In this document: positions 23,554 through 39,516 of the stretch, in pieces
Layout of the letters: each line of letters begins with the position of its first letter
How positions within the stretch are numbered: position 1 is the stretch's first letter
From: Takashimella koratensis
Taxonomy: Eukaryota > Basidiomycota > Tremellomycetes > Trichosporonales > Tetragoniomycetaceae
Assembly: GCA_003116875.1 (NCBI GenBank)
Contig: BCKT01000002.1
Span: 1,054,001-1,118,000 of the forward strand
DNA: 64,000 nucleotides
Direction of reading: 5' to 3'
Translations under genes and position numbers: made by a program
Notes under the pieces: model-generated
What the model was told of the DNA's origin: nothing
What the model saw: only the letters and a program-made list of their open reading frames with translations
Database searches by the model: none

Positions 23554-24303
23554 ATGCAACAACTACCCACTCCCGCAGCGACTCCTCTCCCGACGCTCGT
23601 CGACACGCCGCTCCCAGTCGACACGCCGCTCCCAGTCGACTGGCCGCCGCCGATGGAATTGCCGCCGATGAACTGCACGCTCGTCGACGGTCTTGACACC
23701 AGCATCTGGACGGAGGAGACATCGTACCTGGACAAGCGGGACGAGCACGAAGATCTCAAAGAGCATAGGTTGTTATCGCAACCTTGGGGGTGGTGGCACG
23801 TTTCCCTTCTGGGATCGCAGCAGTCGACAGAGAGGTTGACCGGCCTGGACCAGTCCTGGTACGAGGAGTGGAAGGTCACGGTTCGTGACGCGTTGCTCGC
23901 TTCCGATGCCGAAGCTGGGACCACAGTCCAATTGGAGGAGTCGGTGTTTACCTACACTATCGACGAGACGAAGAAAGACGGCACAATTACCACTCTGATC
24001 GGGAAGTCGCCTTGCCGCACGTACTCAAATCAATTTCATACAGAAGTCATCACTGATTTCGATCCCCCTCTCAGGGTTTTCCACCTCATCCAGCGCGAGT
24101 CCACTGTCAGTGCGGAGTGGACCGAACGAATCCATGGAACAGGGCTTTGCTTGTACGGCAATTCGGAGAAGCGTCGCGTACCCGTCCTCGTCACTCAGAT
24201 TTGCAAAATCTCGACCGGCATGTTGAAGGAAGTGGGAACCATCATCGCATACTTCCCCGATGAGCGTACCGTGCCGACGCAGCTTCACGACCTGTGCCTG
24301 TAG
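23554..24303 (+). CDS. Unknown protein, member 1 of a tandem paralogue pair
   Basis: Single exon, 249 aa, from the ATG after a CT-rich leader. I do not recognise the family. The N-terminus has a short Pro-rich repeat (DTPLPV twice, then VDWPPPMELPP). The core carries WYEEWKVTVRDALLASDAE, TTVQLEES, a FTYTIDE strand, GTITTLIGKSPC, and FHTEVITDFDPPLRVFH. The same order, W-x-E-x-W, acidic, F-x-Y-x-x-D, G-x-x-TT-x-x-x-K-x-P, is found in the protein at 25328-26164, so the two are diverged tandem paralogues. No signal peptide or membrane segment. Cytosolic location is inferred from this only. Confidence 0.65.
   Translation: MQQLPTPAATPLPTLVDTPLPVDTPLPVDWPPPMELPPMNCTLVDGLDTSIWTEETSYLDKRDEHEDLKEHRLLSQPWGWWHVSLLGSQQSTERLTGLDQSWYEEWKVTVRDALLASDAEAGTTVQLEESVFTYTIDETKKDGTITTLIGKSPCRTYSNQFHTEVITDFDPPLRVFHLIQRESTVSAEWTERIHGTGLCLYGNSEKRRVPVLVTQICKISTGMLKEVGTIIAYFPDERTVPTQLHDLCL
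23599..23634 (+). repeat. 18-bp in-frame tandem repeat (approximate position)
   Basis: GACACGCCGCTCCCAGTC is present twice in succession in the start of the unknown gene, encoding DTPLPV twice. Confidence 0.6.
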
Positions 24304-25327
24304 GACTAGCAGCCGATGAGAATTGAGGAAAAATTCGCCCTCATGGCTCTCGTCCGTGCCCATTCCCTTGGTTCATACTTTCCGCTTATACACGTTGTAC
24401 AATCCTCTTACCTGCTGTTCACAATCAGCGGCAAACCTTCATCCCCCCCAATGACGATCAGAAGGACCCCAACCCCTTCCACCAGCCTATCCACTTTCGC
24501 TCCACTCCTCTCCATGCAGTCCTTTGTTTTGCGGACATGAATGTAAGATCAGTCACACCCTTTGCTCCATACTCCGGCGTCGAGCACCAAGTGCTTGTCA
24601 TTCCGACCAGCCAGCTCATCTACAGTCGTTTGGACCACGTGAGGACAGAAATCAAATCCACGCCGATCGGAAGACTCATCCCACAGCCCCTCTCCTTCGC
24701 CGCTTTAGGGGCTGGCACCCTTCTCGGCATCGACCTCTTCCCGGCAGTCGATGCTCAATTTCCTGGCCCATACTTCACAGTTTACAATGTTTCATAGGTA
24801 CAGTTTCCCTCAGCGCCTGAAAGCACATTTCACATCTCCCAGCCCTCCAGAAAGCCGCTCCGAATAACCCTTCACGCAACCGCTCCACTTATTATCATGC
24901 AGACCTTTTTTTCGTTATCTCGCTTACTCACTTACTCACTCACCCTCACTCCTATGAGCAAGCCTTCGACCATTCTCAACCGCCACACATGGTATGAGAG
25001 CAGAGGCATACTCAGCCACTCGCGACTTTCACCGCTTGTCTTGTCGCTTTCCGATCCTTTGATCCCAAACCTGTTTCGTGTCCAGCCTCACTGTTTGCTC
25101 TGATACCCCCTCCGCCTGTAAAGCTTAAAGCTTTCCCTCCTCCTACTCCCTCTCCTGTCCCTTCTCTCGTCCTCTAGTCCTGTTGCCCTGAACGCTCTCG
25201 GTACCACGCACACAAGCTTCACATTCGACATGGAGGAGACACTTCCTCCTCCCCTTTCCAAACACGGCAGCCGGACCACGATGACAGTCCGATCGAAGTC
25301 TCGGCTCTTTCCGCCCCATTCGCATTG
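24304..25327. other. Intergenic between tandem paralogues
   Basis: About 1.0 kb. An open frame at 24537-24797 on the plus strand could be a decayed copy or chance; it shows no motif of the flanking paralogues. Short CACTCA/TCACTC-rich repeats near 24920-24955. Confidence 0.35.
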
Positions 25328-26164
25328 ATGTCTCAACAGCCTACGTCCCGTCCTTCGAGCACCATCCGCACCCTTATCGACCGACTTGAACTCGAACCGA
25401 ATTCTGTGTCCACCGCGTTTGAATCTGTGGGCTCCGATGTATCTTGGAGGCACGATGTACGTGAGTCTCCGAAATGGGTGCCGTCGCATATGTCGAACCA
25501 GCACGTCCAACTACCTTCCGTTTCCGACACAGCGATTTCGGAATACCAGTCTCTTGTTGTTCTCCGCCCAACAACTTTCTCTCAACCCACATGTGACACA
25601 ACCTGGCAGGAAGCTTGGGAACAGTCTCGAAGGGAGGCGGTACTCGGTTCTGATCGCCTCGACACCACCTCAGAGGATGAACTGACCCTCCTTTTCTTGT
25701 ACTCTGACCGGAACGGCCAAGGCATACTCACCACTACCGTTCGGAAAGAGCCGTATACGCCTCGCTGTCATCTTCATACCATCATCAATTCTATTTTCGA
25801 TCCCAACCCCGACATCTCCAGCCTTCTCCCCCGCGACATGGATCCCCAGTTTGATGGGGTCTGGGGTGAAATGATCAACGGGTGGGGATATGTCATGGAA
25901 GACGACGATGAGGACAAGGTTCCGATCTTTGAAGCCGACGATATGCACAGAGTCAATGTGCGCCAGGTTCCGATTACTGTCTCTCGGGAGTGCAGGATTG
26001 TAAGGGGCGGTTTGGCCAGGCTCACCACGTGGATCGATTATTGTCTCGACGCCAAAACATATCCCGAGGAAGACAACTTCTGCTACAGGCTCCAGAAAGA
26101 AGTACCCGTCGACCTCTCTCAAGGGCTCCGTCCTTCTCTCGTTGGCACACCTTCTCGTCCTTGA
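25328..26164 (+). CDS. Unknown protein, member 2 of a tandem paralogue pair
   Basis: Single exon, 278 aa. Not a family I recognise. The core WQEAWEQSRREAVLGSD, LLFLYSDRNGQG, ILTTTVRKEPY and LHTIINSIFDPNP aligns in order with the protein at 23554-24303; a downstream acidic loop (VMEDDDEDK) and VNVRQVPITVSRECRI correspond to the neighbour's VPVLVTQICKI region. The N-terminal 90 residues are Ser/Thr-rich and unrelated. No membrane segment or signal peptide. The pair probably arose by an old local duplication and the function is unknown. Confidence 0.65.
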   Translation: MSQQPTSRPSSTIRTLIDRLELEPNSVSTAFESVGSDVSWRHDVRESPKWVPSHMSNQHVQLPSVSDTAISEYQSLVVLRPTTFSQPTCDTTWQEAWEQSRREAVLGSDRLDTTSEDELTLLFLYSDRNGQGILTTTVRKEPYTPRCHLHTIINSIFDPNPDISSLLPRDMDPQFDGVWGEMINGWGYVMEDDDEDKVPIFEADDMHRVNVRQVPITVSRECRIVRGGLARLTTWIDYCLDAKTYPEEDNFCYRLQKEVPVDLSQGLRPSLVGTPSRP

Positions 26165-26312
26165 ACTCATTCTGCCCTGCGCCACATGCCAGTCAGCATG
26201 ATTTTTAGACATTTTCTGTAAATGCATTGCTGTATAGTTAGGGAAAGGGAGGAAACAACGTCTTTTCTCCAACCATCGTCTTCACACCTATCTAATATCG
26301 CTCCGATCCCGC

Positions 26313-28372
26313 TTACTTCCCCGCCAACTTAGCCCGGGCTCCATCAACCTGTCGCTGGATCATCGCCCTCGCCGGTCCGCCAATCGCGTTCCTCTTCTCC
26401 ACACTATTCTCGAAATCAAACACCTGCATGACATCGTCGGTGAAGTGAGGGGAAAGCTCTTTCCACTGATCCATCGTGAGGTCGGAGATTTGGCATTTGA
26501 GCTGTTCGGCGAGAGCGACGGAGCGGCCGGAGATGTGGTGAGTCTCGCGGAAGGGAACCTGGAGAGATAGTGTAGAATGTCTAGGGTCAGTACATGTTTG
26601 TTTGGGTGAATGAGCTTCAACAATGGGTCAAGGCAGGGATAGAGGGAAGAAGTAATGGGGGAGACCGACTCACCCCTTTGCGGACGAGGTAGTCGGCAAT
26701 GTCGGTCGCGAGCATGTCCATCGTGAGCGCGGCCTCCATCTTCTCGCGGTTGATCTATGGCTTTATCAGAATCATCCTCCCCACTCTTCTCCAAACAAGC
26801 ATCTCTTCCCTTTTCTCTCAGAGTCCCGTACTCACAGTGAGGGTAGCGACAACGCCCTCGGCGATGCGGAGCGCGGCAGAGACCGTGTCGACGGCGTCGA
26901 AGAGGGGCTCCTTGTCCTCCTGAAGGTCCTTGTTGTATGTCGACGGGACACCCTTCAAGGAGACCATGAAACCTGCCATCGAACCGAAAACACGACCGGC
27001 CTTGCCACGGAGAAGCTCGCACGAGTCGGGGTTCTTCTTCTGCGGCATGATCGAAGACCCGGTGCTGCGACGATGATCAGTCAGATCTTTTGCAACAACA
27101 AAGATAAAAGCCCCATCTGAGGAGTGTTTTCCATGTTGCTCACCTGTAAGCATCGCTGAGCTGGACGAAACCAAACTCGGCCGTCGAGTAAATGATCAAG
27201 TCCTCTGCCAATCGGGACATGTGGATCATAGCCAGACTCGCCCACTGCAACCACTCGACGATAAAGTCGCGGTCGGAGACAGCGTGCATCGAGTTCTCGC
27301 CAATCGACATGAAGCCCAGCTCGGTACGGAGGAGCTCTCGGTCGAGGCTGTAAGGGTTTCCAGCGAGGGCGGCCGAACCGAGCGGGAGGACGGAGATACG
27401 AGGGACCATCTCGCGAAGACGGGTGAGGTCGTTGATGAATGCCTGAGCGTGGGAGAGGAGAAGGTGAGACCATCGGACAGGCTGGGCACGCTGAAGGTGG
27501 GTGTAGCCCGGCATGAGGGCGTCGACCTCGTTCTCAGCACGGGAGACCATGACGTCGATCAAGTTTTTGAGGTACTCCTCGACCTGCGCAGTCTCGTCCA
27601 TCTATCGATTGCCCATCAGTTACAATGATCAGTCATTCCTGGTATTGGTCTGGGCCAAACTCACCAGCCAGATGCGCATGTCGGTCGCAACTTGGTCGTT
27701 ACGCGAGCGACCGGTGTGAAGCTTGCCGCCAACGTCCTTTCCGATAATCTCGCTAAGTCGGCGCTCATTGGCGGTGTGGATGTCTTCGTCGTCGGGGAAG
27801 ATCTTGAACTGGACAGGGGTATATTTAGCTCCAGTCAAAAGCAAAGGATGGCGGAAGGGACGTGCGATACTCCTTCGCAGTGAATAGCACATGAACCAGG
27901 GGAGAATAGAGCAGGTAGTACCCTCTGACTCACCTCGCCACGCGCCCACTCGCCCTCGACAAGCTTGAGGCCTCGGGTGATCTCCGCCTGCTCGTGCTCG
28001 TTGACGATACCAGCCTTCAACAGGGCCTTGGAGAAAGCGATGGAGCCCTTGACGTCGGCAGCGTACATGCGCTTGTCGTACTTGAGCGACTGGTTGAATT
28101 CGTGCATACTAAGTGGGGAAAAGTTAGACAAGATCTAGGTGAGAGGTAACAGAAAAGAGATAGAGCACTCACAGAGGGTCGGTGGAGCCGGTGAAGCGTC
28201 CGCTGAGAGACAGTGAGCAATGTGGTCAAGAAGGGATGGAGAGATAGAAACGAGTGGAAGATTGGTCCTTTTGCTGGGACAAGGAGCCCTAGGCAAGCGA
28301 CAGACAGCGACTGGCCAGAAGCCTTACTCACCCCCAAAGCTTGCGCTTGGTAAAGTCTTCCTGAGCAGCCAT
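26313..28372 (-). CDS. ARG4: Argininosuccinate lyase
   Basis: Cleaves argininosuccinate to arginine and fumarate, the last step of arginine synthesis (fumarase/aspartase superfamily, homotetramer, cytosolic). Eight exons: 28372-28332, 28202-28173, 28108-27934, 27808-27665, 27601-27144, 27064-26836, 26754-26674, 26558-26313; 467 aa, the family's normal length. Visible signatures: [12 protein letters not shown] at the N-terminus, [13 protein letters not shown] (substrate binding), [10 protein letters not shown] with the catalytic His region, and the superfamily signature [11 protein letters not shown] carrying the flexible catalytic Ser loop. Exon 2 is only 30 nt. No mitochondrial presequence. 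A TGACTC core lies about 95 bp upstream of the start. Confidence 0.97.
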
Positions 28373-29671
28373 GGTGTCTGTTCGTGGTAGTGGTTGTAGT
28401 TGATACTAAGTGAATGCGAGAGAAGAATATCGGCCTACCGTTATCAGCCAGGAAAAAAACGAGAGCGAGTCAGAGTGGAGGGAGCAGCCGGGCGGATTAT
28501 GTAAATGAGCCACCCATTTACAGTGTGTATCACGTGTTCTGACTGATTTGGAGACCCCGGCTACGTACTAGGCTGTTTATGTGGTCCGTGTGTGCCAGCG
28601 CGTTGGGGGTATTCAGGGCGTAAGTAGGTGGACACCGAGGGAGGGGGCAGGGCCATACACACAGTGAGCAGTCATATGACCATACAGTAGCAGGGTCATT
28701 CAAGGTCAAGGAGGCGAGCACAAGCACAAGCACCAAGAACGACAGCGAGGACGTGAGCAAGGCAGCGTTATAAGTAGGACCTCTGATTACACCAACTGCT
28801 CTTCCTCTCTCCCCATCACCCATCGTTCACTCCCCACTCCCACTCTCCACCCTCCACAAGCTATCGGCCACTGTCGATCATCGACCCCACCGTCGTACGC
28901 ACACGACGTCCCCTCTCTCCGGAGATCTCGCGTGGTCCTCCTCCATTCACAATTATAGCCCTTCTGCCTCCCCCCCCCCCGCGTTGGTTCCCTTTGACCC
29001 CGCGCGCCCGTACCTCGCCTGTGTGCAAACCAAAAATATTATTTCACCCAAAGGCACCCTACCAGAGTCCTCTCTCTCTGTGTGCTACCCCGGGTTCCCA
29101 AACAACCGCCTGGAGTGCGCACGCCTGTTTGGCTCGCTACTTTTTTTTCATCCGCGTCTAGTCCGACCACCGAGCGCCCACCCGACCGAGCGAAGATCGA
29201 GAGAGAGAAAAAAAAAAGTCAGAGGGTCAGAGGAGTTGTCAAAGACTTTGGACCGACCTGGTGATCAACGACGTATTATTGAATTGAAACCAAGCCCCCG
29301 ACGCGCTCGTCAGACAAAGAGGGACATCATCTGTCACCTCGCGCCCTTGTTTTATCATCGCATCACCCCGCATCACCATCAACGCGCAGCAATCAGTTGC
29401 AACTCTTTAGCGTCACCCGTTTCGAGGGTGAGTACTTATACCCACCCACCTACCCGATCACATACCGACTCACCATGTCCCCACTTCACACCTCTTAACA
29501 CCTCACCACTTGCCTCCACTTCTATCCACACGGCTGACCCACATTCCACAAACCAGTCGCGTCGTCTGTCCTTGCGCATCCTGGGGCATCTTTTTCATCG
29601 CGGTCCAAGCGCAACCCCCTCTTTCCCTCCCTTTCTGATATTTAACAAAGGACCGGACCGAGCCCATCATC
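28373..29671. promoter_or_regulatory. Divergent intergenic region, ARG4 / unknown membrane gene
   Basis: 1.3 kb between divergent starts. It has a run of 11 C (28970-28980) and CT-rich leader sequence toward the downstream gene. A long plus-strand open frame (28984-29916) overlaps the next gene's start in another frame; its composition is that of a leader, not a protein. Confidence 0.45.
28467..28472 (-). promoter_or_regulatory. Possible Gcn4/CPC1-type site upstream of ARG4
   Basis: TGACTC on the minus strand, 95 bp before the argininosuccinate lyase start. The core matches general amino-acid-control sites, but a six-base match is weak evidence. Confidence 0.25.
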
Positions 29672-31128
29672 ATGCCACGCACGGCCTCTCCTCGTACATT
29701 CCTCTCGCCACCCACTCACCGCTCCACTTCTTTCACCACCCCTTCCAGCCCCACCACCGCCTCCCACCCGTCCCACGGCCTCGGAGCCGACCTTCACGCA
29801 CATACGCGGCAACGCCGGCGCCCGTCAGCGTCGTCCTCGGTCCCCTCGATCTCAGTGTACACCGAAGACGGCGACGGCGACAGCCACACTCGACGCGACT
29901 CGATGAGCGCGTATAGCGACGAGTGGGACGAGGAGTATGAGGGTGAAGGTGAAGACGAAGGGGCGCCGAGGAGGCCGAGGGCGAAGCGAGACGAGCCGAT
30001 GAGCCCGCTCGCCGTTGTCCGTGAGTCTAGCTTGCTTTTGTCACAGACCACGTCCTGCCGAATGCCGAATGATGATGCGGTGACGTCGAGTGATGTCTGA
30101 TGGGTTGTCGAAGGCTCGAGTGATGTTTCCTTTCAAGCACCCACGCTGACACACCTGGTCACCCAGTCTACGTCGTATTCTTCTACATCATCTGGCAGAT
30201 CCTCACTCGATCCGACCACGAAGAGATCCTCGCGCATCTTCCCCCTTCCTCTCCACTCCACGGTCCTTACTCTGTCGAACAACAGCAAGCCCACCCTTAC
30301 CACCTTCCCTACCACCTTCCTCACCTTCCTTCCCCGATCCCCTCCTCGCTCTCTGCACCCGACACCTCGACATCCACATGGCGCGTTGTGCTGGGCACCC
30401 TGGTGTACCCGATTTACCTCCTCATCACTCTCGCCGCTATTCCCGTCCCATTCCTCATGAACGGCCTGCACCTCGTTTTCTCGCTCCTCGCGACCATCCT
30501 CTCCCCAGTCACCTCGACGACTCGTCTCCTCGCCCGAACTTTCCTCGTCGCGCCGCTCGGTCTCGTTCGGAACGCCCTGGCGTCGTTGTACCCTATCTAC
30601 GTCTTCGTCGGTGGTGTCGTCGGTGTCGGTTGCGTGATGGGCCTCGGCGCAGGCTGGGTTGGACAAATCAGCCTCGATTTCCTCCTTGGCGGGAAGAGGA
30701 GGCGCAAGTCTACTCGCTCTCGCTCTCGATCGAAAAAACACCGAGACTCTTCCTCCCACCACAGGGGGACGAGCCAACAGCCTGCGGTCCATGTACACCT
30801 GCACGAGCCGGTACCGGTCAAGATCCACCGTGCAGCTGACCTCGAAGCCATGGTCACCCCGATCAAAACCAAGTCTCGGTCCCCTAAGCTCCCGGCCACC
30901 GGGACTCATGGCAGCGGCGGGAGCAGTAGCTACTCTCAGCGAAGGAGAGTAAACAGCTCCGACTCGTCGTCAACCGAGGTTCCGTATACACCGACAACGC
31001 CAGCCCATGCGCACTTTCTAGACTCGAGGCGGACACCGGACAAGGACCGCGCGGCGGCAGGAGCAGGAGCAGGGTCGGCTCGAGAGCCACTCGTCCTCGG
31101 GATTCGACGCAGGGGGGTGAGATCGTGA
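29672..31128 (+). CDS. Unknown multi-spanning membrane protein
   Basis: Two exons: 29672-30020 and 30167-31128; 436 aa. Residues 1-115 are a Ser/Thr/Pro-rich then acidic cytosolic tail (DEWDEEYEGEGEDEG). The intron sits just before a first membrane segment (YVVFFYIIWQIL). A His/Pro-rich loop (repeat of PYHLP/HLP) follows, then hydrophobic blocks VLGTLVYPIYLLITLAAIPV, NGLHLVFSLLATIL and LYPIYVFVGGVVGVGCVMGL, and a basic Ser/Arg C-terminal tail. The pattern of clustered N-terminal hydrophobic segments with a YPIY-VFVG-G motif loosely recalls the seipin partner Ldb16, but I cannot establish this from memory; treat it as unknown. Confidence 0.7.
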
Positions 31129-31689
31129 TCTCGTCGCCCCCAGTACCGTCAGGCTCCACCTCAACTTGGTTGATCGTGGAAGAAAAGTGGATCACCCTCC
31201 GCGTACTCTTGTTACTCGCTCAAATTCAGATCAGTTCCTCGTCTTTCTTATTTCGGTTGTACCATCCTCCTTGATGTCGGGCCCCGATTGGCGCTCCCCA
31301 ACATTAGTTCGCTTTAGCTCTCCTTTTCGTCCTCACGTCCCCGATTCCACGACCCGTATAGTTATTACCCACTTCTCTAGCCTTTGGATAACCTATGTAG
31401 TTTGATCCCAGTTTCCATTGTGATAGATACCAGCACCACGCTGTTCCTCGCTATATCGAGGACCATATAAGAACTCGTCTGTAGGAGGTGTAGATAGTTG
31501 CGAGTACTCGATTCCCCGTTTCCACCAGGATCGCTTGGATAGCTCCTCGGCGTATGCAGTATGAAACCAAGATATGCATATGCTGGGGACTGACTTCTAT
31601 CTATGCCCGACGATCCAAAACGTGCAAGATTCCACTCTCTTCATTCCCTTCCCTCACCCACCCTACTCAAACTCACCACTGCCTCAACT
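31129..31689. other. Convergent intergenic stretch
   Basis: About 560 bp between two stops facing each other. Moderately AT-rich with nothing recognisable. Confidence 0.4.
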
Positions 31690-33912
31690 CTAAAACATGA
31701 TCCTAGCATTCCCGTACATCCCCGTCATGACGCTCATCCCATCCTTTGTCCTTGTAGGTCGAACCATTTCCTCCCCTCCAAACTTGTCCAAGAACGCAGC
31801 TTGAGTGTAGACGTTGATTGCGCGACGTCGGAAGCCACGGACCCCGACGGATGCGGAGGACGCCACGGCTGGCGGTGGGGGTGGGAGGGTGGACGATGTC
31901 GAGGGGGTGGAAGGTGACGAAGAGGATGATGCAGGACGAGAGGAGATGGGTGAGGGATGGGAAGAGAAGAAATCACGACGCAGGACAGAGGGCCCGTTCA
32001 TGATTAGACTGTAGGTATCGCGCAAGAGCTCAAAGTCTGTGACACATGTCAGCGTTTAGTAAGAGATGAGGGTGAGGCAAGGTTAAAGAATCGAAGACAG
32101 GCTTCACTCACCTGTAGGGAAGAAGATGTCGAACAAGCCCTGTTTCACGAGAAACGTCTCACACGGTACCATATCCCCTTTGAACCTAGTCTGTACAACT
32201 GGTCCGTTCCTCCCTGGTACTGCCTCTGGCAATTCCGAGAAATCCGCCACCATCAACCTATGTGCAGGGAGTCTATCTCTCAGCCTTTCCAAGAACGCGA
32301 CTGCTTTGGTCGGTACGAAATCAGATTCAGAGAGGTTGGCTGCGAATGGCATCGACGAGTAGGCTTGGCGCAAGAGTGGAGAGGAGAGGAGCGCGCGAGA
32401 GATGGGGGGCCGGGTGGAAGGTGTGTCAGGAAGAAGACGGCGGTAGGCGAGGACACGACGGAGCAAAGGGTCGGTCAGAGGTTCGTAGAGAAGTGAGTAG
32501 TCGCCCGTATCGTCGATTGCGACAATGGCTTGGAGTGGTTCAAGAGTCGTCATATCGTATCGGATCATGTCGTGGGCAAAGTTATCCTGGACGAGAGTTA
32601 GCGAGGTCTAGCTCATTTCTGTAATCTCCAAGATCAACACTCACGAACACCTCCAGAGCTACGACGTAACAAGGCTCCGTCTCACCCCCTGTCCACTTGA
32701 AGAAATCCGTATTAACTACCTCTACAAACTTCTCCAACCCTTCCTGCTTTGCTCTCTCCCTCTGTCCCTTCGCTAGCGCCGCACTGATCTCGACAATCCG
32801 GTACCTCGTCCGCGCAAAGACCTCGGGATGGTGGTCGCGCAGAAACTTGAGACAATCGACCATGAAGCTACCGTTCCCTGCACCGACTTCGTAGATGATG
32901 AAATCTTGGTGAGGGAAGTGATTGAGTTTGTATTGGCTCAACATGGCGAGAGTGAGCGTGCGTGCGTAGTATGGCTGTATCCCGAACGAAGGAGACAGGA
33001 TTGAGAGAAAGGAGAGTAAGCGCCGTGATTGACAATAATCGTAGCCGACCCTAGACCCACCTTGAACAGTTCGGTAGGCGTATGCCACACTTGCCTACCT
33101 AGACCTTCCGTCCCCGCTCCGCCTGATAAACTCAACCCATCATACTCGGCCTCGTACCGCTCCGCTACTGCCTCCTGGAACGCCGCCTGGTCTCGAAACG
33201 AACCAAAGTCGTACCCGGACGCAGGCGGGGTGAAGATTGTCACGTTGCGCGAGAAGTAGCCGTAGTGCGGCTACCAGGGAGACGATGAGGATGCGCAAGG
33301 GTAAAAGAAATGAGGTGTCAGTTTCGGAAGGGTATTGATGTCGAGGGATGAAAAAAGAGGAGAGGAATAGACTCTCGGCTTACGTTGTACAGGCTGTCGT
33401 CGATGAAATCTCGGACAAGCATCGTTACTTTCGTCGAAGGCTGTCGCCGCGACGCCAGCTCAGCCGCTGTTACCCGTCTGTACCCCGAGGTCTAGACGCA
33501 AACACCTCATCAGCAACCTGGACCACTGATCCCTCCTCTACGCTCAGAACCAAGCGTAGTCCATTGTTTGAAGCTTTACACTTACATCCACGTCCTCAGG
33601 CGAGAACTCGAGCGAGGTATTGAAATTATACCGCTCCTTGTTATTAATCGTCGCCATCCCTCTCACACCCTTCACTTGAGCAGGTGGTTGCGTCCGAGCT
33701 CCGTTCCATCTTGGTTGTGTTACCGATGTTTGGCGAGCTCCTCGCAAGGCGGGACTGGTGGTTGAAGCATAGGCAGAGGAGGAGGCGATGGGTCGACTGA
33801 GGGCGGAGAAGGAGCGAGAGGGAAAGGGTAAGGAAGAGGGGGAGATGGAGGAAGAGACGGAGGCGGAGGCGGAGACGAAGCGAGGGAGACGGCAAGAAGG
33901 CCCGGCTGCCAT
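31690..33912 (-). CDS. MidA/NDUFAF7-like SAM-dependent methyltransferase (DUF185)
   Basis: Six exons: 33912-33586, 33491-33384, 33270-33061, 32974-32645, 32586-32112, 32036-31690; 598 aa. A Ser/Ala/Arg-rich N-terminus predicts mitochondrial import. Family marks: VRDFIDDSLYN followed by PHYGYFSRN, the SAM-binding YEVGAGNGSF (motif I), RYRIVEIS (motif II) and ALEVFDNFAHDM. In animals NDUFAF7 symmetrically dimethylates an arginine of the complex I subunit NDUFS2; fungal members share the fold but their substrate here is inferred. The C-terminal region has a Ser/Pro-rich insertion (nt 31830-31960) before a conserved end. It is the only complex I-related gene in the window, so context adds nothing. 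Confidence 0.88.
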
Positions 33913-34417
33913 CGGATCTGCTAGGCGGTCGCTGCCGAGGTAACAGCTTAGGGATAAGGGTGAAGATGGATGAGGTGACGACGACTTGGATGTCTCGACT
34001 TTCTTGTTCTTTTTTCCAACGTCTAACGATCAGCCAAATGCCACCCAGAAGTATGATTATTTGAGATGTTATATAATCCCCCCCCACTTACTGTGTTGGT
34101 TGATTCGACGCGTGACTGATTTCATATACTTTTGGTTTTGTTTTGATTTCTATTTCTCACTCATTTCTCACTTGATCGTCTCCTCTTCTACCTCACTTTA
34201 CAGCTGTACCGGTACAGGAGTTACCTCAAACCGCCAGGATATCGCGCGGGAAGAGGGACTGGAGATATTTACCTGGGATTCAGACGGTGTAGCTCGGCTA
34301 GAAGGGCATGGTACGTGTCCATCAATCAATCCATCAAGGCGCGTGTTAGCTGACAAGTCGTTCAAACTCACTTCGACTCTCCCGATACAGTCTACGTATA
34401 ATACACCGTCAGCGACT
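33913..34417. promoter_or_regulatory. Divergent promoter, DUF185 methyltransferase / RecQ
   Basis: 505 bp between divergent starts, with a T-rich stretch (34110-34165) on the RecQ side. No clear TATA box. Confidence 0.4.

Positions 34418-39516
<5,099 letters not shown>

Noticed and set aside
24537..24797. 86-codon frame between the tandem unknown paralogues
   Set aside because: No shared motifs with the neighbours and no leader; possibly a relic, not supported as a gene.
28984..29916. 310-codon plus-strand frame overlapping the membrane protein start
   Set aside because: Pro/His/Ser/Arg-rich leader-type composition; the other frame gives membrane helices and a clean splice.
30065..30075. 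CCGAATGATGA as a further member of the recurrent motif
   Set aside because: Last base differs and it lies in an intron far from the GH16/GT2 locus; noted as a near match only.
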